The position numbers and the translations under genes are program-made. 64,000 bases of DNA from Caenorhabditis remanei (taxonomy: Eukaryota > Nematoda > Chromadorea > Rhabditida > Rhabditidae): positions 558,001 to 622,000 of the forward strand of contig NC_071329.1 in the NCBI RefSeq assembly GCF_010183535.1. The letters run 5' to 3'. Under the pieces are notes generated by a model, which was given only the letters and a program-made list of their open reading frames with translations, was not told where the DNA came from and did no database searches. Positions 26,397 through 38,010 of the stretch are shown here, in pieces (the first letter of the stretch is position 1; each line of letters begins with the position of its first letter).

Positions 26397-29300
26397 ATGA
26401 GTGACAACAACACGATTCGTATGAGCCGTGTGCTCTGCGATTTCTTGGTTCTCACACTTATTGGTGGGTTTTTAGATTTAAGAAAAAAAAAGTTTAATTT
26501 GAACTATTCTAAGGCACTTTCAGACACTTTACAGCATCGCTTGCTATTTTAGACAGTTTAGGTATATTGTATGCGCTATTTTGATGGGAATAGAATAAAA
26601 ACGTTAAGAACTCATCATTAGATCGATTCTCCTGCCCGTATTATATCAGAGGCATAGAACTCTCTGAGATCTACATTTTGGTATACTTTTCAGCTCATAA
26701 TATTGCGTTTTGAGCGAGTTACGCGCCGGCTCGTTTCAGCTCGGTTTGAAAGTTCAAAATTGAGCGAGTTACAAGATTTTTAGTATTGAAAAGTTCTAAA
26801 GAAAACTGTAACTCGATTCATTCTAAAGTTCGGCAAAAGTTAAAAAGCGATTCAGAATACTCACGATTCCAGCTTTCCAGTGGTATCGGGTACAATGAGA
26901 AAATTGCTATGGAAGGGCGTGGCTAGACGTATTTTCAGCCTCAGCTCTAACGGTAAAGCTAAAGCTCTAACGGTTAAATGTGAGCCTGACTCAATTTCTC
27001 CTTTTTTTCCATTTTTCACTGTTCAAAATCACCCAATTTGACCTATACGCGGTACCAAATTTAAAATAATCCATTACTTACTCTGTATGCTCTCTATTTG
27101 TATATATGTTTGTATAATGTGTGTATAGGTCAAATAAAATGTTCTCGCCGGGGAGCGAAACGGTGTGTGTTGTGTTGAACATATAACAACCGGAAGTAGT
27201 GGTGACTAGACAAGAGTTGGGACATGCTTATTTTCAGACTTTTGAGAAACTGCGGCGTGGTTAGAAAGAGAACTGTGCCTAGGAGTAGTTTAGGCTCCAA
27301 AATTGGTTTTTGGAGAGACATTTTCAAAGACATTTTCAACGATTTTGACCAATCTAGCAAACCGGGCCTACACGGTGCCGGCTCGTAACTCGCTTCAAAC
27401 GCAATATTATAATCTGAAAAATTCACCAAAATGTAGATCTCAGCGAGTTCTATGTCCGTGATCTACTACGGGCCGAATGGCTATTCGTTAATGTGCCGCG
27501 GGTCGGGAAAAGGTACCAAAAAACGAGAAAATGGCAAAAAAAGCCTTTCTAGCCCGGCCTGCGACACATTAACGAATAGCCTTCCGGCCCGTAGTAAGAC
27601 ACAGATATAGAACTCGCTGAGATCTACATTTTGGTATATTTTTGAGCTCATAATATTGAGTTTGAAGCGAGTTACGAGCCGGTCCGCTTAGTCCCGATTT
27701 GTAAGTATGATAAAACCAGATTCAGAATCCTAATAACATCAACTCTCTGTTCATATCAATTTCATCTACGAACTTATTTATTCCAGCCATCCCTCTCTAC
27801 ATCTTCCACGAGTTCGTGCCCCCATACCGACGTGGATATTATTGTGACGATGAGTCGATTCGTTATCCGTGGCGCAAGTCCACCGTCTCCCGTCAGATGC
27901 TCATTGTCATCGGACTCCTGATTCCGATTCTTCTGATTCTGGCGACCGAATTGTTCCGCACGTTGGCGTGGGAGAAGAAGTGCGAGCAAGAGTTCAAAAC
28001 TTATCATGTAGGTTTTTGATGACTTGGAAATCGGCTGAAAATCTGGAAATTGGGTGAAAATTTCATCCGAACATCCGAATGCACAGACAGGCATCAGGAG
28101 TCATGAAATTGGCAGTTTTGCTTGTTTTATACAGTTTTAAAAGTTTTAAAGAGGGGTTTTTTAATGAATCCGGACAAACAGATACACAGACAGAGCGTGT
28201 CATGTCGTATTGTCCGTTTTTTGAGCCATTTTTGGCTAATTTTTGGAGACTTTTACGGTTCCGATAGCCTAAAGACTGGAATCAATGCATAAAACCAGCA
28301 ACTGTTCACTATTTTGAAAACGGACTGTCCCAAGATGCGTCTAGCTTATTTTGAGTCATTTCAATCGATTTTTCAATCCAAAGGTCGACATTTCGACAAA
28401 TTTTGGTGAATTACAAGCGATTTCGACACATTTTTGACACAAAGTTTGAACATCCTGAAATCTGGATATTGAAAAGTCCGCAATTTCAGGGAGAAAAGGT
28501 TTTTGACATAAACGGCTAATTATTTTTCGATCTAAAAACATAATTTTTCGATCCAAAAACCGAATTTTTTACCTAAAAAAGACTGTAATTCCAGACATAA
28601 TGCTCTCCCCCTATCACCAAAAACCCATTTCCTAAGCTTCAGGTACGCAACCACTCTGTACACCGTCTCATCGTCCGTCTCTACTGTTTCATCGGCTACT
28701 TTTTCGTCGGCGTCTGCTTCAACCAACTAATGGTCGACATCGCCAAGTACACCATCGGTCGTCAACGTCCCCATTTCATGGATGTCTGTCGTCCAGATAT
28801 CGGCTATTCGGAATGCAAGAATCCAGATGAATATGTTACCAACTGGACGTGCACGACGACAGATGTGAAGCTGATTCACGAGGCTCAACTCTCATTTTAT
28901 TCCGGTCATTCGGCATTCAGTTTCTACGCCGCTTGGTTCACTTCTCTCTATCTTCAAGCTCGCTTATTCCGTCCTCTATTCTCACGTCTTCTTCTTCCCG
29001 TTATCCAATTTCTTTTATTCGGTGGAGCCGCCTATGTTTCATTGACACGTGTCTCCGACTATAAACACCACTGGTCTGATGTATTGGTCGGCGCGATGAT
29101 GGGCACTGCGATCGGAATTTTCGTGGCGTTATTCGTGGCGGAGGTGTTCAAGAGACGAGAGATTCCGTCGTGTGGACCCACTAATGAGTTTGGATTGATT
29201 AGGTAATAGTGGATGGATTCTGAAGTAATGCGAGGATTGGCTGAAAGTTTTCTTAAAATTGGCGGAAAATCCGGAAATTTTGGATGAAAATCCGGAAATT

Positions 29301-32300
29301 TTGGCTTAATTACTAATGAGTTTGGATTGATTAGGTGATCGCTGATTTTGACGTAACACGAGGATTCTGAATCCGCTAGAACTGAAATTTGTCAAAGCGA
29401 AAGCTGAAGACGTGAACTTCTTTAAATAAGAAATCCTGATTTTAAAATTTGAGTTTTTGGCTTATTTTCAACTCAAAATTTTAAAAAAAAAACAGATTCA
29501 CGGCCAATTTTTGACCCGGAATACCTAGATTTTCAGTGATTTCCGTTGTCTGGCGCGCCTCGGACGCGCGCTTAGCTGAATTTCGAAAATTCTCCCAAAA
29601 AATTGTTTTTTTTTACTTAAAAATCGTCATTTCTAGGAATAGTATCCATCTGTCTGGCGCGCCTTTGACGCATTTTTATATATTAAACATTTTGTGAACG
29701 GATTCAGAATCCTCGCGACGTCCACTTCCGAATCATATTTGTAAACAATTTTAGGCTTAATTTCTTGAAAAAATTGACTGAAAATCCGGAAGTTTTGGCT
29801 AAAAATTGGAGGAAAATTTTGACTGAAAATCGATTCAGAATCCTTACATCTTCATCTTTCTTGTCATTTATTAGGATTGTTACTGACGGTACCAAATTAG
29901 TGGGCGTGGCCTAAAATCTAAAAATTTTGAGATTCTTAGTCTGAAAAACTGTGATATTTGCTAATTTTCCAAAATTTTCAATACCAATTTCACCGTATTC
30001 TAGAATGGACCGCCCGGACGGTGTAATCACGTCCCAATCAAACGGTAACGGCTCAAATACCGTAGTTTCCACCCAACACGTCATCGTTTCCGAAGTGGAT
30101 CCGGCTAATCAGCGACTGTAAGTTTTCCACTGAATTTCAGATTTTTCGAAATAAATTCCGCCGGCCAAAACTACCATACTACCATTCTTTCTCACGCTTC
30201 GTCCGAATGTCATTACTTATCTGAAAATCTGGAATTTTTTGGGTTTTTCCTGGGTCTCCTTTCTCTATCTATACCTCCAATATGATTCATGTCTCTAACT
30301 CCTCTCTCTCCTGGGAGCATGTATGCACTACTACAGTAATCCTACAGTAATCCTCCTTACTCAGTTTCAGCCTGTCACTATATCTAAGTTCTTTTCTTTT
30401 CTTTACTCACTCTTTTCCAGAACGGAATGGCGCAAGAAGCTTGAAATGAGAAAATTCAATGGAACAACTCATTGTGATATTACAGATAATGAGAATATGT
30501 GAGCATTGTGCTTAGCAATTAGTGATAGTTCTAGAAATAGAGATGGCCTGGGAATTGAGGTATTTGGTGGCCTGGAAATTGGCTGAAAATCCGGGTATTG
30601 TGGCGGAAAATCCGGAGATTTCGGCGGAAAATTGGCTAAAAATTGGCTGAAAATTGGCTGAAAATTGGCTGAAAATCCTGAAATTTTGGCGGAAAATCCT
30701 GAAATTTTGACGGAAAATTGGCTGAAAATTGGCTTAAAATTGGCTGGAAATTCAGAAGTTTTGACGGAAAATCTGGATGTTTTGGCTAAAAATCCGGAAA
30801 TTTTGGCTGAAAATTGGAAAATTGAGGTTTTCAGACAGTTTTCATCTACTTTTTCAGCCAATTTTTAGCCAACTTTCAGTTAATTTTCGGCCAATTTTCA
30901 GCCAATTTTTAGCCAACTTTCACCCAATTTTTAACCAATTTTTGAAAATTCTAGGCCACCGACCCCCAAATCCTAGGCCATCCACAGTAAAATCTCTTCC
31001 TTCCGCTCATATTTTCAGTTTTTTCCTCTCTTTTCCTCCATTTTCACTCAATCATAAATGTCTCTAACTAACTCAACTTGTCCGTGTCTCTCCGCCCACT
31101 AATCCTACAGTAATCCTACAGTAGTCTTCCATGACTACAGTAACCCCCTCATAAATCTACAGTAGTACTCCTCTCATATGTTTAGAGTGTCTTCTAGCTC
31201 CGTCTCCTCTCTTCCGCCGCCCGTCTTTAAGCTGGGTCCACCGAGAGCGCCGAGAGGTGCGCCAGACTCTTCGCCACCCGAATTCAAGACGGAGCTTCGT
31301 GTCGATCCGTGCATCGTTGTGAATATGAAATGAATGAGTGTGTCTTTGTATAGTCTTTGTCGTCGCTTTTATGTGTTTTTTGAGCTGAAAATGAGAGTTT
31401 TTTGGGGTTTGGAGGTGAAAATTTTGGAAAAAATCGGTCAAAAATGGCCTAGAATCCCAAAATTTGGGTTTCTAGGCCACCAATTCTCCGCCAGACTCTC
31501 AAAAACTCTACTTTTCCAGCAATTTCTATTTATGTACATTTCATCTCATTGCTCCCCACTTTTCCAAAAAAAAATTAGCGGTGAAGCTGGAGGCCTAGGA
31601 TACGATATGGCCTAACTTTTTCAATGGCCTAATTTTGTGGCCAATGACTTGATGGCCTAGAATCCGACTTTCCTGGTGATCTAGAATCAGGCATTACCCT
31701 GTGACGCGTTTTAAGGTAGAAAATGTGATTTTGGAATGAAAAAACGATTAAAAACTTGAAAAATGTTCAAAAATGGCTAAAAATGTGAATTTTTTGTTCA
31801 AAAAACATGAAAATGTCATTTATTGTACTTAAAAATGCGTTTCAAGCTAAAAATAGAAAAAAATTTCGGATCCTAGGCCACCAGCTTACCATGGCCTAAC
31901 TTTCCCATAGTTGTTGGGATCCTAGGCCACCATGCCTTAATTTTTCAATATTGTCGGATCCTAGGCCATCATTACCACCGTATCCTAAGTCATCTGTTTA
32001 CTATGGCCTAACTTTCCCCCATTGTCGGATCCTAGGCCATCACTCCCTCCCCCCTCCATCTCTTCCATTATTGTGCTTTCATTGTTGTTGTTTTCTTTGT
32101 GATTTCAGCCTGTGGACATCGTCGGGCCCCGCCTCCTCTCAAAACTATCGAGACGATCGATACATGGACCACTACTAGAGCACCCATGCACCTACAGTAT
32201 CTACAGTATGCCTTTGCATGTTTTGATTTTTATATTGATTGATTCTTTTTAATTTACTTAATTTCTTATCCATTTTTGGGACCCTCTTCTCCTCCTTCTA

Positions 32301-35300
32301 CCAAACGTTTTTATCCAAAATTTTTCACAAATTTTTCGAAATTTTTTTAAGCCCACCAAAGGATGCCCAACCTGTGCACCCCGATCAGGTCCGACCGCAT
32401 TTCATTGAAATAAATCATCTCTAAATCACACAAATTTCTTATTCTCATCCCCAACCCGATTCGTCTCTCAGCTTCTTTGTATACCGCCCATCCCGTTTGT
32501 GTTGCCCAAAAAAAAGTGAAAAAACAACGAAAATTTATAAATTTTTGTATTTATTTTAATATATATTCATATACATGCTTACACCCAATTTGTCCATTGT
32601 GCAGCTTCTTTTTAACATTGAAAAATTGGATTTTTGGGGGAATAATGGGGGGTACGGTAGAAAATGAGGGGGGACATCCGGATGGACAGACAAACAGATA
32701 GATGGATGAAAACTGGAAAAAAAAGACATCCGGACAAGCAGACATACATTCTGGACATGCGGACAAACAGATAGACATTCTGGACATCCGGACATACAGA
32801 CAGACATGTAACTGAACTTCTAAATTTCGTGATTTCCTGCAAAATGAGATATTTTGGACATCTGGACGCACCGACTGACTCATAGACTATCATATTGTAT
32901 GAATTTGATGTTTCTCGGACATCCGGACTCACAGACCGACATGTGGACATATACCTAGAGAAAAACGAAATTTTAACTTTTTCGTCAAAAAATATCAAAA
33001 AAACATGTATATCACAGAAAACCCAGTCAAAAACAGCCACACCAAGACATCCGGACAAACAGACACATAGATAGGACATCCGGATATCCGGACGTACAAA
33101 TAGGACATCAGGACTCACAGACAGACATTCTGGACATCCAGATAACATACAACACGAAACCTTGCCCGTAATCGAAAGTACAGACATCTGGACTCACAGA
33201 CACACAGACAACCTACCGTACCCCGATCCCCCCTCCCTCTCCATACCATCCTGACGCATTTCTCTATCTCTTCTACAGTACCCTTCTTCCGAATTCCTCA
33301 TCCTCCTCAACTATAATCAACCAATTACCATCATCCCGTTGGCGACCGGAATCCTTTATGGACACTGCCTCATACTACACGGCACGAAGTGAATGGGATG
33401 CGACGAGTGGGCGGAGCAGTATTTTCGGAGGAATCGGCGATAGACGGTTCATGGATTTCCAATCGATTCAATCGGGTCAGCCGTCGTGGTTGTTGGAGTC
33501 GCTGGAGGAGGAGGGGCATTAAGAGTCTGGAAATGTGTATTTGAATGAAGGCAAAAAATTGAAAGTTGTGGTGTTGGTGGTTAGTAGAGAGCGGTAGGAT
33601 CAGGGCGGTGCGAACAAGTGATTTTTTGATTTCTCCTGAATTTTTCACAATTTTGTACTTGAAACATGTTTCCGGAGTCTTTCCTTGGACTAATTACAGT
33701 TTTCATACAAATTCAAGCCTCCGAAAAACTCGTATTTTCAGACAAATGTTTTGATTTTTTTTCGAATTTTTCGATTTTTCGATTTTCGAAATAAAACGTT
33801 TAAAAAAAATTTAAGTTTTCGCTCAGCCCTTGTGAGGATGTCAGGTGTGCTTACCCTTTTGTTAAACATAGATGACAATTTTCAATAGAACATCTTTGTA
33901 TACCTCACTGCGTCCGGTCTATCGAAAAAGGACATTACTTGCGCTCCATTAGAAATTTGCAAGTTCACAAAAGTTGAATTTCGATTTAAAGATGGAATTC
34001 TTAGAGTTAACTCAAGAAAACTTATCAATTTTAGGTTATCGGTAACTAACAAAACATAAAAACTGAAAATACAATTTTTGAAAAGGTTTGAAATTTCTAT
34101 ATAACGCGTTCTCTGTAAGACTCGAGCAACAGAGGTACTAGGGAAAATTAGTTATATAAACATGTACTCTGAGTCTTCGGTAACACATATACACAATATT
34201 GGGTCGCAGCTCCGGGTTACTGTAGTACGGTAGGTGCTCATAGGTCAAAAAATGAACTTTTTGAGAATTGATCGGGAAAAGCTGAAATTTTTAGCATTTA
34301 TTGGATAGGAATAGAGTATTTATTTCACAAAGTTTCAAAGTTTAAAAAATTTTTTTAACCGAGTTATGGCCAAAACACACACTTTTTTGACCGATTTTTT
34401 GAAAAAATCTAAAATTAGGATCCTTAATCGGAATTTCCGTATTCCAAAACTATTTTTTTAACGTTTGTTATTATTTTTTCTATTGATCAAAAAAAAATTC
34501 ATTGAAAAAAACCTCGGCTGAAAGGTTCAAATTTAATCTAGAAAAAACCAAAAAAATTTTATTTTGAAATTTTGGAAATTTTATTTTAGAAATGCGTAGT
34601 CCTTATAATTTGCAACATTTTTTGTATTGACACTTATGTTTTAACTCTTCATCATCACATAGAAATCTTGAATTAAGTGGAAATTATCAATTGAGCGGCG
34701 TGTGATTTCCAGCTGTCGCGTAAGAGCGGAATACACAAAATAAATGTTTTTGTTTGAGTAATTTTAAGATTGTGCTTTGTTTGACAATACTCTGCTTACT
34801 GTAGAAAACAATTCGGTACGTTTTTCATTCACAAAGTTGTGCATCAATTCAATTAATATCTCACATGAGAATCTCTTGCGTTGGGAACCGTAGATCTTGA
34901 TATTTTTTTGCCAAAAGACATTTCTTGGTCTTACTAAAAAACTCCGAAAGTAGTAGCGGCGTTCTCAAAGTTTTGCTAAAAAAATCGATTTTTTGTTTTT
35001 TTGGAGAATTTTTTAGTCGACTCACTTTGGCTCTTCATAACTTCTCGCATTTTTAATATTTTTAGAAGATTTTTTTTGCAGATGATTGGTAAAGACATGT
35101 TCTTTATTTTTGCTCATTAAACTATAAAGCTACTACCTTGTCGGAATGAGATAATTTAGGAACTATTTTTATTTTGGAAATACGTTCCCAAGAGACCGAG
35201 TCCATTTGATCATTTGACGGATGATGCAAGTTCACACACTCAAATGTAGATCAAACCAAAAAATGAGATTTACTTTAAGTTTTAGACTTCTTTACAGGTT

Positions 35301-38010
35301 ATTTAAGTACTACTACCCTACATATACTCTACTCAACAGAAGAATCGTTCGACCCTCTGTTTTTTTCCAAAATTTAGATTTGGGTCATTTTTCAGAAAAA
35401 GATGTGAACATAAAAAGTGTTTTAAATTAAAATGGAAATCAGGCCACAGTGTTCTTTTTCCCATCACGTGACCTAAAAATGAAAAATTCCGAAAAAATTG
35501 GTTGTAGGGTAGTAATACTTAAATAACCTGTAAAGAAGTCTAAAATTTAAAGTAAATCTCATTTTCTGGTTTGATCTACATTTGAGTGTGTGAACTTGCA
35601 TTATCCGTCAAATGATCAAATGGACTCGGTCTCTTGGGAACGTATTTCCAAAATAAAAATAGTTCCTAAATTATCTCATTCCGACAAGGTAGTAGCTTTA
35701 TAGTTTAATGAGCAAAAATAAAGAACATGTCTTTACCAATCATCTGCAAAAAAAATCTTCTAAAAATATTAAAAATGCGAGAAGTTATGAAGAGCCAAAG
35801 TGAGTCGACTAAAAAATTCTCCAAAAAAACAAAAAATCGATTTTTTTAGCAAAACTTTGAGAACGCCGCTACTACTTTCGGAGTTTTTTAGTAAGACCAA
35901 GAAATGTCTTTTGGCAAAAAAATATCAAGATCTACGGTTCCCAACGCAAGAGATTCTCATGTGAGATATTAATTGAATTGATGCACAACTTTGTGAATGA
36001 AAAACGTACCGAATTGTTTTCTACAGTAAGCAGAGTATTGTCAAACAAAGCACAATCTTAAAATTACTCAAACAAAAACATTTATTTTGTGTATTCCGCT
36101 CTTACGCGACAGCTGGAAATCACACGCCGCTTGATAATTTCCACTTAATTCAAGATTTCTATGTGATGATGAAGAGTTAAAACATAAGTGTCAATACAAA
36201 AAATGTTGCAAATTATAAGGACTACGCATTTCTAAAATAAAATTTCCAAAATTTCAAAATAAAATTTTTTTGGTTTTTTCTAGATTAAATTTGAACCTTT
36301 CAGCCGAGGTTTTTTTCAATGAATTTTTTTTTGATCAATAGAAAAAATAATAACAAACGTTAAAAAAATAGTTTTGGAATACGGAAATTCCGATTAAGGA
36401 TCCTAATTTTAGATTTTTTCAAAAAATCGGTCAAAAAAGTGTGTGTTTTGGCCATAACTCGGTTAAAAAATTTTTTAAAACTTTGAAACTTTGTGAAATA
36501 AATACTCTATTCCTATCCAATAAATGCTGAAAATTTCAGCTTTTCCCGATCAATTCTCAAAAAGTTCATTTTTTGACCTATGAGCACCTACCGTACTACA
36601 GTAACCCGGAGCTGCGACCCAATATTGTGTATATGTGTTGCACATTTACTCATATACGTTCTTTGAAAGTTTCAAAGCTGTAGCTAACTTAGCCGCCCTA
36701 CGCCCCTACCTACAGTGACCATGATCGAGTCTTACAGAGAATGCGTTATATTTTCAAGCTAAAAATAGGGAAAAGTAATTACTTGAAAACTACTTTGATG
36801 GTCACCTGAGATACCTGAGATAATAAAATGAAGAAATCCAACGACATCACCAAAAAACCCATTAATTTTTGACCAATTTTGAGAGCGCGCAACGTTTTAG
36901 GGATAAGGAGAAGACATATCGATTCCTTGTTTGCAGTTTACAATATTTTGTTTGGTAGGACTAGGAATATAGATTTTTCGCATGCTTGCAAATCGGGCCA
37001 AAACTGACCGGCGCGTAACTCGCTTAAAACGCAATGTTATGAGCTGAAAAATATACCAAAATGTAGATCTTGACGAGTTCTATATCCGATATGTAGACTA
37101 TTTTGAAAAGTCACGCATAATTTGATTATATCAAATTGTTGACAGTTAGGTAGATTAAATCGTGACTTTCAAATTTGCAGCTGATAGGAGTTTGATTCGA
37201 AGCTTTTTTGGAATTTGAAGGTCCGTTGAAAGATTCCTTTCTGCTAGATGCTAGATAACCATAATCATTTGGTGGTTATTAACTTCTTAGGGTGTGACTG
37301 TACTAAAAAATCGTCAACTATAAAAGTATAGGTCTAGGTGTGAACTACACGATGAACACAAATTCAGAACTATCGGACAATTTCTGGCTTCGTGGCAAGC
37401 TTTTGAAGTTTCATAAACTTCATTTGTAGTAACTAATGAAAGTAAGACATCCGGACAAACAGAGTGAATGACGATGAGATGAGTAAATTAGTCAGACAGT
37501 TTGTTTCCATGGTACTGTCTTTTCCAAATTGGGTTTTAGGACATTCAGACACACCGACAGATAACCTAAACCAATACCACAACTTTTCGAAATCTTCTTT
37601 TTGTTTCTCACCTTACATGTATAATGTTCTACCAAAAAGTCATCCAAATTCTCTCTATTTTTTCAGGGTCTGTCTATATATATACCTTTTCCTCTGTGAT
37701 TCTTATAAACCGAATTTTCAATTCTTAGTTTGTTAATTGTGTTAATAAACCTATTTCCTCTATTCTTATGACATGAGACAGGACAAAGCGTGAGAAGGAA
37801 AACAAATCGTATGGTATTATCTCGGCACAGTTCTTACAACTGCGCTCCACCGAAATCCCCTTGAAAAATGCACTCAATTTTCTTCGGTTTCGGTAGAGCG
37901 CGGTTGTAAGAAGCGGGCCGTGCTAATAACAAAATTTTAATTCAACAATTGCACTTTTCAGCGTCCAAACCACCGATGAGGCTCGTCGTGACTTCTTCCA
38001 GGCTGTCTAG
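26397..38010 (+). CDS. Phospholipid phosphatase (PAP2/LPP family) with four alternative 3' ends
   Basis: Common exons: 26397-26463, 27787-28007, 28643-29202, 30004-30117, 30421-30498. Alternative last exons: 31186-31333, 32109-32178, 33279-33522 and 37962-38010, giving 395, 369, 427 and 362 residues. The PAP2 motifs are complete: K131-x6-R138-P139 (KYTIGRQRP), FYSGHS with H185, and R232-x5-H238-x3-D242 (TRVSDYKHHWSD). Six hydrophobic stretches fit the LPP fold. N163 (NWT) is a likely glycosylation site in the loop that precedes the SGH motif. LPPs dephosphorylate phosphatidate, lysophosphatidate and sphingosine phosphate at plasma or internal membranes. The sequence looks orthologous to C. 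elegans T28D9.3 (plpp-1.2), recalled not searched. The first exon follows an acceptor at 26347 and stays open upstream of the ATG, so a further 5' exon is possible. Reading through the donor at 29203 gives an immediate TAA. Confidence 0.92.
26650..27690. repeat. Dispersed AGATCTACATTTTGGTAT repeats and a hairpin in phosphatase intron 1
   Basis: Copies of a roughly 80-base unit (containing GAGATCTACATTTTGG, then ATAATATTGCGTTT and AGCGAGTTAC) lie at 26655-26735 (+), 27370-27465 (inverted) and 27605-27690 (+). Others are at 25355-25430 and 36995-37090. Between the second and third sits a hairpin, 27463-27600, whose arms read GGCTATTCGTTAATGTG and CACATTAACGAATAGCC. Confidence 0.75.
31186..31333 (+). 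other. Phosphatase alternative terminal exon 1
   Basis: The acceptor is TATGTTTAG, and the exon enters in the same phase (codon split 2/1) as the other three. It encodes a Ser/Pro-rich tail (VSSSSVSSLPPPVFKLGPP and on) ending with VVNMK and TGA. Codon use and lack of stops support coding. No AATAAA is seen close by. Confidence 0.75.
31440..32045. repeat. Interspersed TCCTAGGCCACC repeats
   Basis: Many short units of the form GATCCTAGGCCACCA and ATGGCCTAACTTTC recur between 31443 and 32042, between two of the alternative exons. Similar units are clustered at 18098-18300 (mcm-2 intron 3) and 30950-30990. Their function is unknown. Confidence 0.7.
32109..32178 (+). other. Phosphatase alternative terminal exon 2
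   Basis: The acceptor is GTGATTTCAG. It encodes LWTSSGPASSQNYRDDRYMD plus HY and TAG. A GAAATAAATC polyadenylation-type signal lies near 32408-32413, about 230 bases downstream, fitting a true 3' end. Confidence 0.8.
32680..33200. repeat. ACATCCGGACA / AGACAGACA repeat cluster
   Basis: About twenty units of the type GACATCCGGACA with AAACAGACAGACA spacers lie between alternative exons 2 and 3. The inverse orientation is seen at 22660-23010, and isolated units occur near 10-40, 1750, 37448, 43055 and 43945. Confidence 0.75.
33279..33522 (+). other. Phosphatase alternative terminal exon 3
   Basis: The acceptor is TCTTCTACAG. It encodes an 81-residue Ser-rich tail containing TASYYTARSEWDATSG, SIFGGIGDRRFMDFQSIQ and the acidic end ESLEEEGH, then TAA. 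This is the longest isoform. AATAAA occurs near 33790. Confidence 0.8.
34101..36750. mobile_element. 2.65-kb palindromic element in a phosphatase intron
   Basis: The ends are TATAACGCGTTCTCTGTAAG at 34101 and the near-perfect inverse ending GCGTTATA at 36750. The centre of symmetry is about 35425. Arms from roughly 34180 to 35320 and 35505 to 36635 are almost identical in inverse orientation. The sub-terminal 80-100 bases have diverged, and the central 180 bases pair poorly. The flanks are compatible with a TA target. No transposase frame is visible, so it is a non-autonomous foldback element. Confidence 0.8.
37826..37925. repeat. Short hairpin element, family 2, copy 2
   Basis: TTACAACTGCGCTCCACCGA at the left pairs with TCGGTAGAGCGCGGTTGTAA at the right. 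The centre has CTTGAAAAATG and AATTTTCTTCGG. It ends about 35 bases before the acceptor of phosphatase terminal exon 4. Confidence 0.75.
37962..38010 (+). other. Phosphatase alternative terminal exon 4
   Basis: The acceptor is CACTTTTCAG. It encodes VQTTDEARRDFFQAV and TAG, in phase with common exon 5. It lies 7.5 kb beyond common exon 5 and past a 2.65-kb palindrome. Confidence 0.75.

Noticed and set aside
14602..38010. mcm-2 and the phosphatase as an operon
   Set aside because: The genes are 4.4 kb apart; Caenorhabditis operon genes normally lie within a few hundred bases.
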